From Gemmatimonadota bacterium (GTDB taxonomy: Bacteria; Gemmatimonadota; Gemmatimonadetes; Longimicrobiales; Gaopeijiaceae), in NCBI GenBank assembly GCA_028874985.1, contig JAPPGI010000030.1:1-64000 (forward strand): a stretch of DNA of 64,000 bases. Reading direction: 5' to 3'. This document shows positions 21,010-26,827 of the stretch, in pieces (position 1 is the first letter of the stretch; every line of letters starts with the position of its first letter). Position numbers and translations under genes: made by a program. The notes below the pieces were generated by a model. The model saw only the letters and a list, made by a program, of their open reading frames with translations, made no database searches and was not told the DNA's origin.

Positions 21010-21110
21010 CCCGTCGCTACGAGTGTCCGCCAGGAGGGAGGATTGAGGCGGTGAAGGCCACCGCCACCTCCCACCAACACCGCCTACCTCTCGAAAAGTC
21101 GGTGTCCTCC

Positions 21111-21203
21111 AAGGTGGAGTGCCGGGACAACCTGGTGTTTCTGCGGGGTATCCCGGCGGCACATCTCGGCGTCCACCAGACCGATTACCGCTTCAATCTC
21201 CTC
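21111..21203 (+). pseudogene. Possible DNA methyltransferase fragment
   Basis: One frame reads KVECRDNLVFLRGIPAAHLG followed by a Thr-Asp-Tyr-Arg-Phe-Asn segment. Amino-methyltransferases often start with a GDN-LxxLRxLP block and then DPPF/Y-N. The spacing fits but the catalytic DPPF is lost and no downstream domain remains. The resemblance is short, so it may be chance. Confidence 0.2.
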
Positions 21204-21460
21204 CCACAAGGCAGGCTTATGGGTCATCAGGTACGTACCGTACTACGAGCGGGACCTGCTGAACGTAATCCGGCAAGGTCGCGGCGTCCCAGCCGTCCCG
21301 CTGGTCCTGATCGGAGTCGCGCCATGAACCTGGCAACGTTCGGTAGCCTCGCGAACATCCGAGGGGCTACTAGGGGGGTACCACCCCCTACGGGGTTGCG
21401 TGGGGGGAACGTCTCACCCAAGTTACCAACCCTTTTTCCCCAAAGAGGAACCAAGGCAAG

Positions 21461-21859
21461 ATGACACATGGAGGCCACCCCGTCCTGATCGGTATTCCTG
21501 AACCTATCCCCTGGGAGAGGAGGCAGGACCCTGATTCGGATGCGTTCGTGGCGGTCTGCCAGCCCTTCAGGCTTGCCGCGTGGGGAAGCACGGAGGACGA
21601 GATGGAGGACTGCAAGGGTAAGGTGATGACCCTTTTGCTCGCCTATCTATCGGAACGGGGGGTTATGGAGTCTTTCATGGCCGAACGCGGGTTCTCGGTA
21701 GAGGTCGTTCCGATCGTCCCCCTTCCTGACCGGAAGCATCTCACCACCAAGCCTAAGAAAGCACGGCGAAAGGCGTCATCGGGCCGCAGGAGACAGCAGC
21801 CCGCGAAGGCGGACAGGCGGCAAGTCTACGTCCGCTCGCTCACGCACGCCTACGTATGA
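21461..21859 (+). CDS. HicB-like antitoxin candidate, 132 aa
   Basis: Residues ~27-90 follow the HicB plan: an exposed beta sheet (DAFVAVCQPFRLAAWGST), then a helix beginning at the 'WGSTEDEMEDCKGKVM' turn that corresponds to the GxTxEEA turn, and a second long helix. The C-terminal 40 residues are very basic (KPKKARRKASSGRRRQQ) and could bind DNA, although no classical ribbon-helix-helix or HTH is clear. The gene overlaps the next one by ATGA, as in many toxin-antitoxin pairs. The order, antitoxin first, is less usual for hicAB. Tentative. Confidence 0.4.
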   Translation: MTHGGHPVLIGIPEPIPWERRQDPDSDAFVAVCQPFRLAAWGSTEDEMEDCKGKVMTLLLAYLSERGVMESFMAERGFSVEVVPIVPLPDRKHLTTKPKKARRKASSGRRRQQPAKADRRQVYVRSLTHAYV

Positions 21860-22050
21860 GGAAACGAGACGCGGAACTGTATTACGCAGTCCGCGAGGGA
21901 TACGAGCTATGGGGCGGGCTCAACGGGGTTGAGCTATGGGTACACCCGGACGATCCCGAAAAGTACCGGATCATTCCAGCCAATCCTGACGTACCCCCGT
22001 TCGTGCTAGGGGAACTGCTCAAACTCTATGACGAGGGAAGCAACTCCTAA
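21856..22050 (+). CDS. HicA-like toxin candidate, 64 aa
   Basis: Size, ATGA coupling and the pattern HPDDPEKYRIIPANPDVPPF followed by a final helix (VLGELLKLYD) resemble HicA, a small double-stranded-RNA-binding-fold mRNA interferase with a key His and a Pro-rich strand. The conserved Gly-Ser/His signature before the His is replaced by GLNGVELWVH, so activity is uncertain. Its 3' end overlaps the opposite-strand transposase relic. Confidence 0.35.
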   Translation: MRKRDAELYYAVREGYELWGGLNGVELWVHPDDPEKYRIIPANPDVPPFVLGELLKLYDEGSNS

Positions 22051-22222
22051 CATCAGGTCCTGGTACATCAGCCGTTTCCCCACCAGTCCGGCCACCATGT
22101 CCGTCATCTGGTCGATGGTGTCCTGATCCCGGACATTCTGCCGTCCGCAGAACTCGTTGACGTACCGCTGTAGATGCTTCGGCGACAGCCGGTGAAAGGT
22201 TCCCTTGTGAGCCCGCTTGCCT
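22006..22222 (-). pseudogene. IS1595-family transposase C-terminal relic
   Basis: On the minus strand, one frame reads GKRAHKGTFHRLSPKHLQRY, then VNEFCGRQNVRDQDTIDQM and AGLVGKRLMYQDLM. This is the characteristic end of IS1595 (ISXO2-like) transposases, with the His-Lys-Gly-Thr and Arg-Tyr-Val-Asn-Glu-Phe blocks that carry the last catalytic acidic residue. Everything upstream is missing: at about 22215 the sequence changes to a plus-strand primase-like fragment. It is a truncated remnant. Confidence 0.7.
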
Positions 22223-22335
22223 GTGGCGGCAAGATGGCGGTCCGCGAAGGCGAACGCGGCACCCTGGCCAAGTGCTGGGGCGGCGATTGCACCGGTGCGC
22301 AGGTCGCGGACGCGATCCGGCCCCGGACACGGCCC
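22205..22335 (+). pseudogene. Primase zinc-finger (CHC2-like) relic
   Basis: A plus-strand frame reads KMAVREGERGTLAKCWGGDC followed by TGAQVADAIR. This matches the second half of the zinc-binding domain of bacterial, phage and plasmid primases, where a Ser-Leu-x-Val-Arg strand is followed by Cys-x-(3-5)-Cys and a helix. The first Cys/His pair is replaced by unrelated sequence at the junction with the transposase relic, and downstream the frame degrades. It is probably the remains of the element's replication gene. Confidence 0.4.
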
Positions 22336-22342
22336 GGATTCC

Positions 22343-22680
22343 GCCGTAGGGCTGGAGGCGCGGGGGGGAGACGCGACGATCGCCGCGCGAGCCGTGGCAA
22401 ATCCCGTCCAAAGGGAAAAAGCGCGTCAGAGGCGATTTCTCGCGGTTTTGGAGGAGGTGACCCCCCGAAACCGGCGAAATCCGGCGGTCCGCCGAAAAGC
22501 GACGCTCATAGATCGCCTCCAACGCGATCCGGTGGACCGTGGACCGCGACGGGCGGTGGCTCCCTGATCGCCTGTTTCGCTGCCTTCCCGCACTGGCGGC
22601 GCGAGTCCCCCCGAACCCCGTCGGCGTCCAGCTCGTCCACGTCGGCGCCCTTCGGCCCCGAGCAACGGGGCTGCGTTCCG
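22343..22680. other. Degraded sequence downstream of the primase relic
   Basis: About 340 nt. A short plus-strand frame (AVANPVQREKARQRRFLAVL near 22395-22450) looks like natural protein, but no start, stop or frame extends it. Probably decayed coding sequence of the same gene. Confidence 0.35.
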
Positions 22681-22782
22681 ATGAACCTGGTCGAGGCCCT
22701 AACGGCAGCGGAGACGGACGCGGAAGTGCTGGCAGCGCTGGCGCGCGGAATCGATCCCGGCGCGGAGGCGCGCTGCTGGTGA
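22681..22782 (+). CDS. Possible 33-aa peptide
   Basis: ATG to TGA frame whose product is a helix (LVEALTAAETDAEVLAALAR) with a Cys-Trp end. The stop overlaps a GTG start of the next small frame (GTGA). There is no clear ribosome binding site. It could be the first of three chained micro-genes or leftover sequence. Confidence 0.3.
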   Translation: MNLVEALTAAETDAEVLAALARGIDPGAEARCW

Positions 22783-22859
22783 CAGCCGGGGTGGCTTCGC
22801 TGACCGGCCTCACCGTGTCCATGGTCGCGGTTCGGAAAACACGCGACCGGGGAAAGTGA
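22779..22859 (+). CDS. Possible 26-aa membrane peptide
   Basis: A GTG start overlaps the previous stop and the TGA overlaps the next GTG. The product has one short hydrophobic stretch (TAGVASLTGLTVSMVAV) and a basic tail (RKTRDRGK), a single-span membrane peptide with the tail inside. Too short for homology. Confidence 0.3.
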   Translation: MTAGVASLTGLTVSMVAVRKTRDRGK

Positions 22860-22942
22860 ACGGGCACCTTCGCGCGGCGTTCCTGCTCGCGGCCATCGGC
22901 ATGTTGTTGGCGGTGGTGGGAATGTCTGTCGTGAAGGCGTAG
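22856..22942 (+). CDS. Possible 28-aa membrane peptide
   Basis: GTGA-coupled to the preceding micro-gene. The product is nearly all one hydrophobic helix (AAFLLAAIGMLLAVVGMSVV) with short basic ends. Holin-like or toxin-like roles are conceivable for such peptides, but nothing specific supports either. Confidence 0.3.
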   Translation: MNGHLRAAFLLAAIGMLLAVVGMSVVKA

Positions 22943-23202
22943 CGGTCGCCTCTACGGGACCGTTCGCTGGAAGACGCTTCCGGCGGGTGGTCCTAAGCGC
23001 GACGGCTGGCGCCGTGCGAAGTGCGGGCGGCCGAGCCGGCTGGAGGTTCACCATGTCCGTGCCGACCGCGAGGGGGGAAGGATGTGGGATCCAAGCCAAA
23101 CCTGCGGGCGCTGTGCCGGGAACTGTTTGTTTCCAAGCTGGATCGGAAGGACACGCGGACGGTGGGGCGGGACGCGCGGGCGAGGGGAGACTTGACTTGA
23201 CA
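22943..23202. other. Non-coding stretch before the 23.3 kb gene
   Basis: About 260 nt without a supported gene. The end carries three overlapping TTGAC motifs at 23192-23207 that lead into the promoter described next. Confidence 0.4.
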
Positions 23203-23232
23203 TTGACCGGATGGACCCGTCCCGGGTATTAT
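23203..23232 (+). promoter_or_regulatory. Sigma70-type promoter candidate
   Basis: TTGACC (23203-23208), an 18-nt spacer and TATTAT (23227-23232) give a recognisable housekeeping-type promoter in an otherwise GC-rich region, about 70 nt upstream of the GTG at 23301. Two more TTGAC copies lie just upstream. Confidence 0.5.
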
Positions 23233-23300
23233 ACTGGTGCCCTGCCAAGCCTGTTCGTGAATCTCGCAGCGACCACCCGTGAAAGAGGATTCCTGACTCT

Positions 23301-23540
23301 GTGAACGTCATATCCGCCATTCTCCAGATCGGTGCGGTCGTGTTCGCCGTCGTGGCGACGATCGCGTTCAACTGGGCGGAGGCCCGGGTCCTTGAAGAGC
23401 GCGAGAGCGAAATGGCCGAACCCGACCTGTCCGACGTGCCGTGTTGGGACGACGACGAGGAGACGGCCAAGGCCAAGAGGAGGCGGATGCACTTGGCCGT
23501 GTACGGGGAACGGCACCCTGGGCCGCCGGAGAACCGTTGA
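23301..23540 (+). CDS. Small membrane protein, 79 aa
   Basis: GTG start downstream of a good promoter. An N-terminal membrane helix (ISAILQIGAVVFAVVATIAF) is followed by an acidic and then Lys/Arg-rich cytoplasmic or periplasmic tail (TAKAKRRRMHLAVYG). The stop overlaps a TTG start of the next gene. No family recognised. Confidence 0.55.
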   Translation: MNVISAILQIGAVVFAVVATIAFNWAEARVLEERESEMAEPDLSDVPCWDDDEETAKAKRRRMHLAVYGERHPGPPENR

Positions 23541-23803
23541 CGACCGTCCGGCACAGTGACTTGGTGCGAATCGTTGCCCGCCCCTGTTCGCTAACCATCA
23601 AGCAGGCGGTCGAAGTGGTGAACGAGCTGTTCGGGAAGGTCGTTTACGGCGGACTATTGGCCGGACCCCTCCTGCTGCAGGAGGCGGTGGCGCACGGCCA
23701 TTTCGTGCGGATTATCGGGTCCGACCGGCCCGAGGCGAAAGGCAGTCGCGACGATCCGGGCAACGCCTTTCTCGCGCGGCCCGCGGAGGCAATTCACGGG
23801 TAG
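23537..23803 (+). CDS. HU/IHF-like protein, divergent, 88 aa
   Basis: TTG start overlapping the previous TGA (TTGA). The N-terminal 40 residues follow the HU plan: a helix (SDLVRIVARPCSLTIKQA) then VVNELFGKVVYG, as in the lxxxIA...A..vvn.lf pattern. After an insertion, residues ~56-80 (AHGHFVRIIGSD...GNAF) fit the strand and arm region, but the usual Gly-Phe-Gly and the Arg-Asn-Pro tip are lost. It may be a diverged nucleoid protein or a relic. Assignment by pattern only. Confidence 0.4.
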   Translation: MTTVRHSDLVRIVARPCSLTIKQAVEVVNELFGKVVYGGLLAGPLLLQEAVAHGHFVRIIGSDRPEAKGSRDDPGNAFLARPAEAIHG

Positions 23804-24083
23804 TCGGGTTGACTTGAGCCACGCTACGAGGCTCAGGCAGCCTTATATCCGGTTACACACGGCGGGGTTAGCGAGGGCCTCGTGCGGCCCGGCCACCCTG
23901 AGTGCGAATCTCGGTCAGCCACGCTCCTCACGGCTTTGAGGGGGATTTCCCCGCACGAGGAAACCGGGGATCTCCCGTCAAAAGTTAGGGGTTTCCCCTC
24001 TGGGAGCATTGAGACGCGGTGCCGAGATTGAAAGCACAGTAGGAAGTCCGGCCCCATCACTACCCAAACGGAGGCAGCGATTC
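23804..24083. other. Intergenic with three short GGGG-TTT-CCCC dyads
   Basis: No gene is seen in 280 nt. Short hyphenated dyads occur at about 23941-23952 (GGGGATTTCCCC), 23966-23978 (CGGGGATCTCCCG) and 23988-23999 (GGGGTTTCCCCT), just upstream of the small secreted protein gene. They could be operator sites. Confidence 0.35.
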
Positions 24084-24227
24084 ATGAAGCACTGGATTCG
24101 CTATACGCTGTTCGCTGCGGTGGTTGCGATCCTGACCACCGTGACCCCCGCCAGCGAGATCCAGCCCTCTTCGGCAACCACGAGCGCCGATCCGGTCGAC
24201 CGGCTGAGGCGGGCCGGGCTGATCTGA
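24084..24227 (+). CDS. Small secreted peptide, 47 aa
   Basis: The start follows ACGGAGGCAGCGATTC. An N-terminal signal peptide (KHWIRYTLFAAVVAILTTVT then PASE) is followed by a short Ser/Thr/Ala-rich mature part and a basic end. It resembles the very short exported peptides seen near integrases, without known function. Confidence 0.5.
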   Translation: MKHWIRYTLFAAVVAILTTVTPASEIQPSSATTSADPVDRLRRAGLI

Positions 24228-24336
24228 ACGTGGCCCGGCGCGCACCCCGACAGCCATTTCCGCCGCGCATCTCGTGGTTGAGCGTTGCGGTTGCGGGGAG
24301 AACCGCCCTCTCCCGAAACAGACAGGAGATTGAACG

Positions 24337-24606
24337 GTGATCGTGGCGATCGGAGTCCAGCCCGCGAAGCGAGGCGGCCCGGACGAGCATGTGTGGCTCA
24401 CCGAGGTCGCGACCGCTGGGGAGATGTTCAATGCGCTGGCCGCTACCGCGCGGCATTACACCAAGGTCCGAAATCGATACCACCGCGCCACGGCCCGGTC
24501 CTCGAACGGACGGGTATTGGCGTCCGTAGGCATGGATCCGCGCGCCGTTGCGCGAGAACGATCCCACCCTGTCCTCTCGACCCGGAAAGGCGTCCCAGGC
24601 CCCTGA
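24337..24606 (+). CDS. Hypothetical protein, 89 aa
   Basis: GTG start with ACAGGAGATTGAACG upstream. The product has an N-terminal strand, a helix with AGEMFNALAATARHYTKVRN and an Arg/Ser-rich C-terminus. It converges with the minus-strand regulator gene that ends at 24609. Not recognised. Confidence 0.5.
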   Translation: MIVAIGVQPAKRGGPDEHVWLTEVATAGEMFNALAATARHYTKVRNRYHRATARSSNGRVLASVGMDPRAVARERSHPVLSTRKGVPGP

Positions 24607-24608
24607 CA

Positions 24609-24833
24609 TCAAGGTAGGGGTGGTTCGTGCAGGGCCTCGTCTTCGTCCACACTACCCTTGTTGGGCCGCCCCGCTATCCACGCATCCACATCCTCCCTCC
24701 GCCAACCGACGCGGCGAGGACCCAGCTTGATCGGCGGTGGGAATCGTCCAGAGCGGATCCACCTGTAGAGGGACGCTTTGCTGACTCCGATCTCCTCAAC
24801 TACCTCGGGTGGGCGGAGGATTCTTGATCCCAT
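24609..24833 (-). CDS. AlpA/excisionase-type HTH regulator, 74 aa
   Basis: The minus-strand ATG at 24833 is chosen because AAGGAGAGCCAA precedes it; a longer reading from 24884 lacks a site. The product has the AlpA/MerR-like helix-turn-helix: RILRPPEVVEEIGVSKASLY, RWIRSGRFPPPIKLGPRRVG and WRREDVDAWI. Such proteins regulate or direct excision by neighbouring P4-type integrases, which fits the integrase 0.6 kb upstream. Confidence in the family is high; the excision role is inferred. Confidence 0.8.
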   Translation of the reverse strand: MGSRILRPPEVVEEIGVSKASLYRWIRSGRFPPPIKLGPRRVGWRREDVDAWIAGRPNKGSVDEDEALHEPPLP

Positions 24834-24915
24834 TTGGCTCTCCTTGAAGGCTCTTGGTGCCGAATGAGACAACGGTAGCGCCACCTTGGGGCCATGGTCA
24901 TTAACGATAAATCGG

Positions 24916-25479
24916 CTATTTTTTTCGCGCCCGTCGGTACCGATTCCAGATGTTGCGGACAGAACTCGGGTCCAGAAGCAACCTGGCGGCGACCATATGA
25001 CAGGCGGAGGGAGCGGATGACAGCGGAGACGACCGGTCCCACGGTTTGTTCGACGATGCCGGACGCAGGCCGACGGCCGCTATCTCGTCCACGATGGCGC
25101 CGATCGCATGGTCCCGGAAGAGGGGATGGCCTTTCGCTGGCCGTCCCCGGGCTGCCGGCGGTGGTCGCAACGTGCCATCCGCCACATCGACAGCCCAGTC
25201 CAACAGCGGCGATACGAGCAGTGCGATGCCGTCATTCTCCTTCAGCCAACGCACGACCAACATGAGCGCCACCCACGCACGGCGGTCTGTCTTGGAGGCT
25301 TCGATCATGTCCAACGGGGCGAAGTCACGTCGCTCGATCATCAACCTGGCAACCGCGAATTCAGCATTGGCGGGGAGTTCGCGTTCCACGTAGTTGGCGA
25401 GCATGTCGAGGAACTGCCGTTCCCAAGCTTCCTTCTCGGCACTCGTTCCACCCTCAGCCATCGCCATCTCGCGCGACAT
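24916..25479 (-). CDS. Hypothetical protein coupled to integrase, 187 aa
   Basis: The start lies 26 nt inside the 3' end of the integrase gene in another frame, with a further ATG 12 nt downstream, so translation is likely coupled. The protein is mostly helical: an acidic N-terminus, REL-type helices (MLANYVERELPANAEFAVA), a middle segment near residues 95-125 and a basic C-terminus (VRNIWNRYRRARKK). It sits between the integrase and the AlpA-type gene and may be an accessory recombination or replication protein. No family recognised. Confidence 0.65.
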   Translation of the reverse strand: MSREMAMAEGGTSAEKEAWERQFLDMLANYVERELPANAEFAVARLMIERRDFAPLDMIEASKTDRRAWVALMLVVRWLKENDGIALLVSPLLDWAVDVADGTLRPPPAARGRPAKGHPLFRDHAIGAIVDEIAAVGLRPASSNKPWDRSSPLSSAPSACHMVAARLLLDPSSVRNIWNRYRRARKK

Positions 25480-26635
25480 AGTCGCTCCATGCCTGCGCGA
25501 CCTCCCGCCGGCGCTCCAGCAGGTCCGAGCGGGCGTAGGCGGCCTCCACTTTGTTCTTCACGATGTGCGCCAGGCACGCCTCGGCAACCTCACGGGAAAC
25601 GCCGGTCTCCGAGCACCAATCGCGGAACGACGACCGGAAACCGTGCGGCACGGCCTCGATCTCCAGCCGCCGAACAAGCCTGGAGAGGGCCTTGGCCGAA
25701 AACGGCTTGTCGCCCTGCGTCCCGGGGAACACAAACGTCGTTCTCCGGCCGACGGCGGCCTTGGCCTCCTTCAGCACGCTCAACGCTCCAGAGGACAGCG
25801 GGACGCGGTGCTCCCGGCCCGTCTTCGTACGCTCCCCCGGAATTGTCCACAGGCGCTCCTTCAGGTCGACCTCGGACCATCGGGACAGCCGGACCTCTCC
25901 GCTGCGGCACGCCGTCAGGACCACCATCTCGAAGAGCAGCTTCACCATCGGCCGTGCCGTCGACGATCGCACCGCCTCGAGCGCGGCCGCGACCTCACCG
26001 TGCGGCAGTGCCTTCTGATGCGTCACACGGTGCCCATTCCTCGGAAGCGCGGCCGAGATGGCGTCGCCGGCAGGGTTGTCCTCCCGGTAGCCCTGGGCCA
26101 CCGCCCACTTCATCACCGCGCCGATACGCTGGCGAACGCGCTGCGCCGTGTGGCGCTTTTGGTTCCACAGGTCGTCGGTGAGCAGGACGCCCATAACGTC
26201 GGCCGTCGTGATCTTGTTCACCCGTTTCGAGCCGATCCGAGGGAACACATACTGCCGCATACTCCCTCTCCAGATCTCTTCGCTGCGACCTCCGGGCCGC
26301 CACGTCCCGCGGTGCATCGCAATCACCCTCTCAACGGCCTCGGCGAACGTGGGGATCCCGCCAGCCCGCGGATCGCGCCCCTGAATGACCTCCCGCCGGT
26401 TCTCCAGTGCCTGCTTGCGGGCCTCCGCCAACGTTACCAGCGGATACGACCCGAGGCCCATGTTGACGGGTTGGTCGTGGACGCGTAGCCTTTGGCTCCA
26501 GGTCTTCGACAAGCGCCCGGTAGTCGTCGGCTTCACGAGCATGGAAAGCCCGTGGCCGCCCCGGCCATCACCGTACCGGCCAGGCCGCGTGACAGTCTTC
26601 ACAAAGGCCGCGCTGAGTTTCTTCGGTCGTTTCAT
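25454..26635 (-). CDS. P4-type tyrosine integrase, 393 aa
   Basis: The start at 26635 is supported by CCAGGAGGGTACCG just upstream. An N-terminal DUF4102-like arm-binding domain (residues ~1-95, ending GLGSYPLVTLAEARKQALE) and a core-binding domain precede the catalytic domain, which carries Arg in TACRSGEVRL, Lys in RTKTGREH, His and Arg in HGFRSSFRDW, a second His in CLAHIV and Tyr in AAYARSD. It catalyses site-specific integration and excision, usually at tRNA or short gene sequences. It stands at the right edge of the mobile region with its 5' end facing the chromosome, as expected for this family. Confidence 0.9.
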   Translation of the reverse strand: MKRPKKLSAAFVKTVTRPGRYGDGRGGHGLSMLVKPTTTGRLSKTWSQRLRVHDQPVNMGLGSYPLVTLAEARKQALENRREVIQGRDPRAGGIPTFAEAVERVIAMHRGTWRPGGRSEEIWRGSMRQYVFPRIGSKRVNKITTADVMGVLLTDDLWNQKRHTAQRVRQRIGAVMKWAVAQGYREDNPAGDAISAALPRNGHRVTHQKALPHGEVAAALEAVRSSTARPMVKLLFEMVVLTACRSGEVRLSRWSEVDLKERLWTIPGERTKTGREHRVPLSSGALSVLKEAKAAVGRRTTFVFPGTQGDKPFSAKALSRLVRRLEIEAVPHGFRSSFRDWCSETGVSREVAEACLAHIVKNKVEAAYARSDLLERRREVAQAWSDYVARDGDG

Positions 26636-26639
26636 CGGT

Positions 26640-26827
26640 ACCCTCCTGGTTACCAGTTTTCTAGTGATACTGAATGATACCCAATGAGGACATTTGAGAC
26701 AACAGACGCCCGGTGGTCTCGCCGGAGCGGGTTCGCGACAGGATACCGTAAGTCCATGACACATAGTCATTTACGACACGACATGACACGTCTTGACACC
26801 ATCTGATCCCTCCTGCGACAACCGACC
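26640..26827. other. Candidate attachment region with TGAYAC arm sites
   Basis: Between the integrase start and the chromosomal gene, TGATAC occurs at 26665 and 26675, and TGACAC at 26757, 26784 and 26794, with CGACAC at 26774. The region is AT-richer than its surroundings. Repeated hexamers next to a P4-type integrase start are typical of integrase arm-binding sites beside the crossover point. The core sequence cannot be fixed because the other end of the element is not identified. Confidence 0.5.

Noticed and set aside
23809-23848. Promoter TTGACT...TTATAT
   Set aside because: The spacer is 28 nt, too long for a normal promoter.
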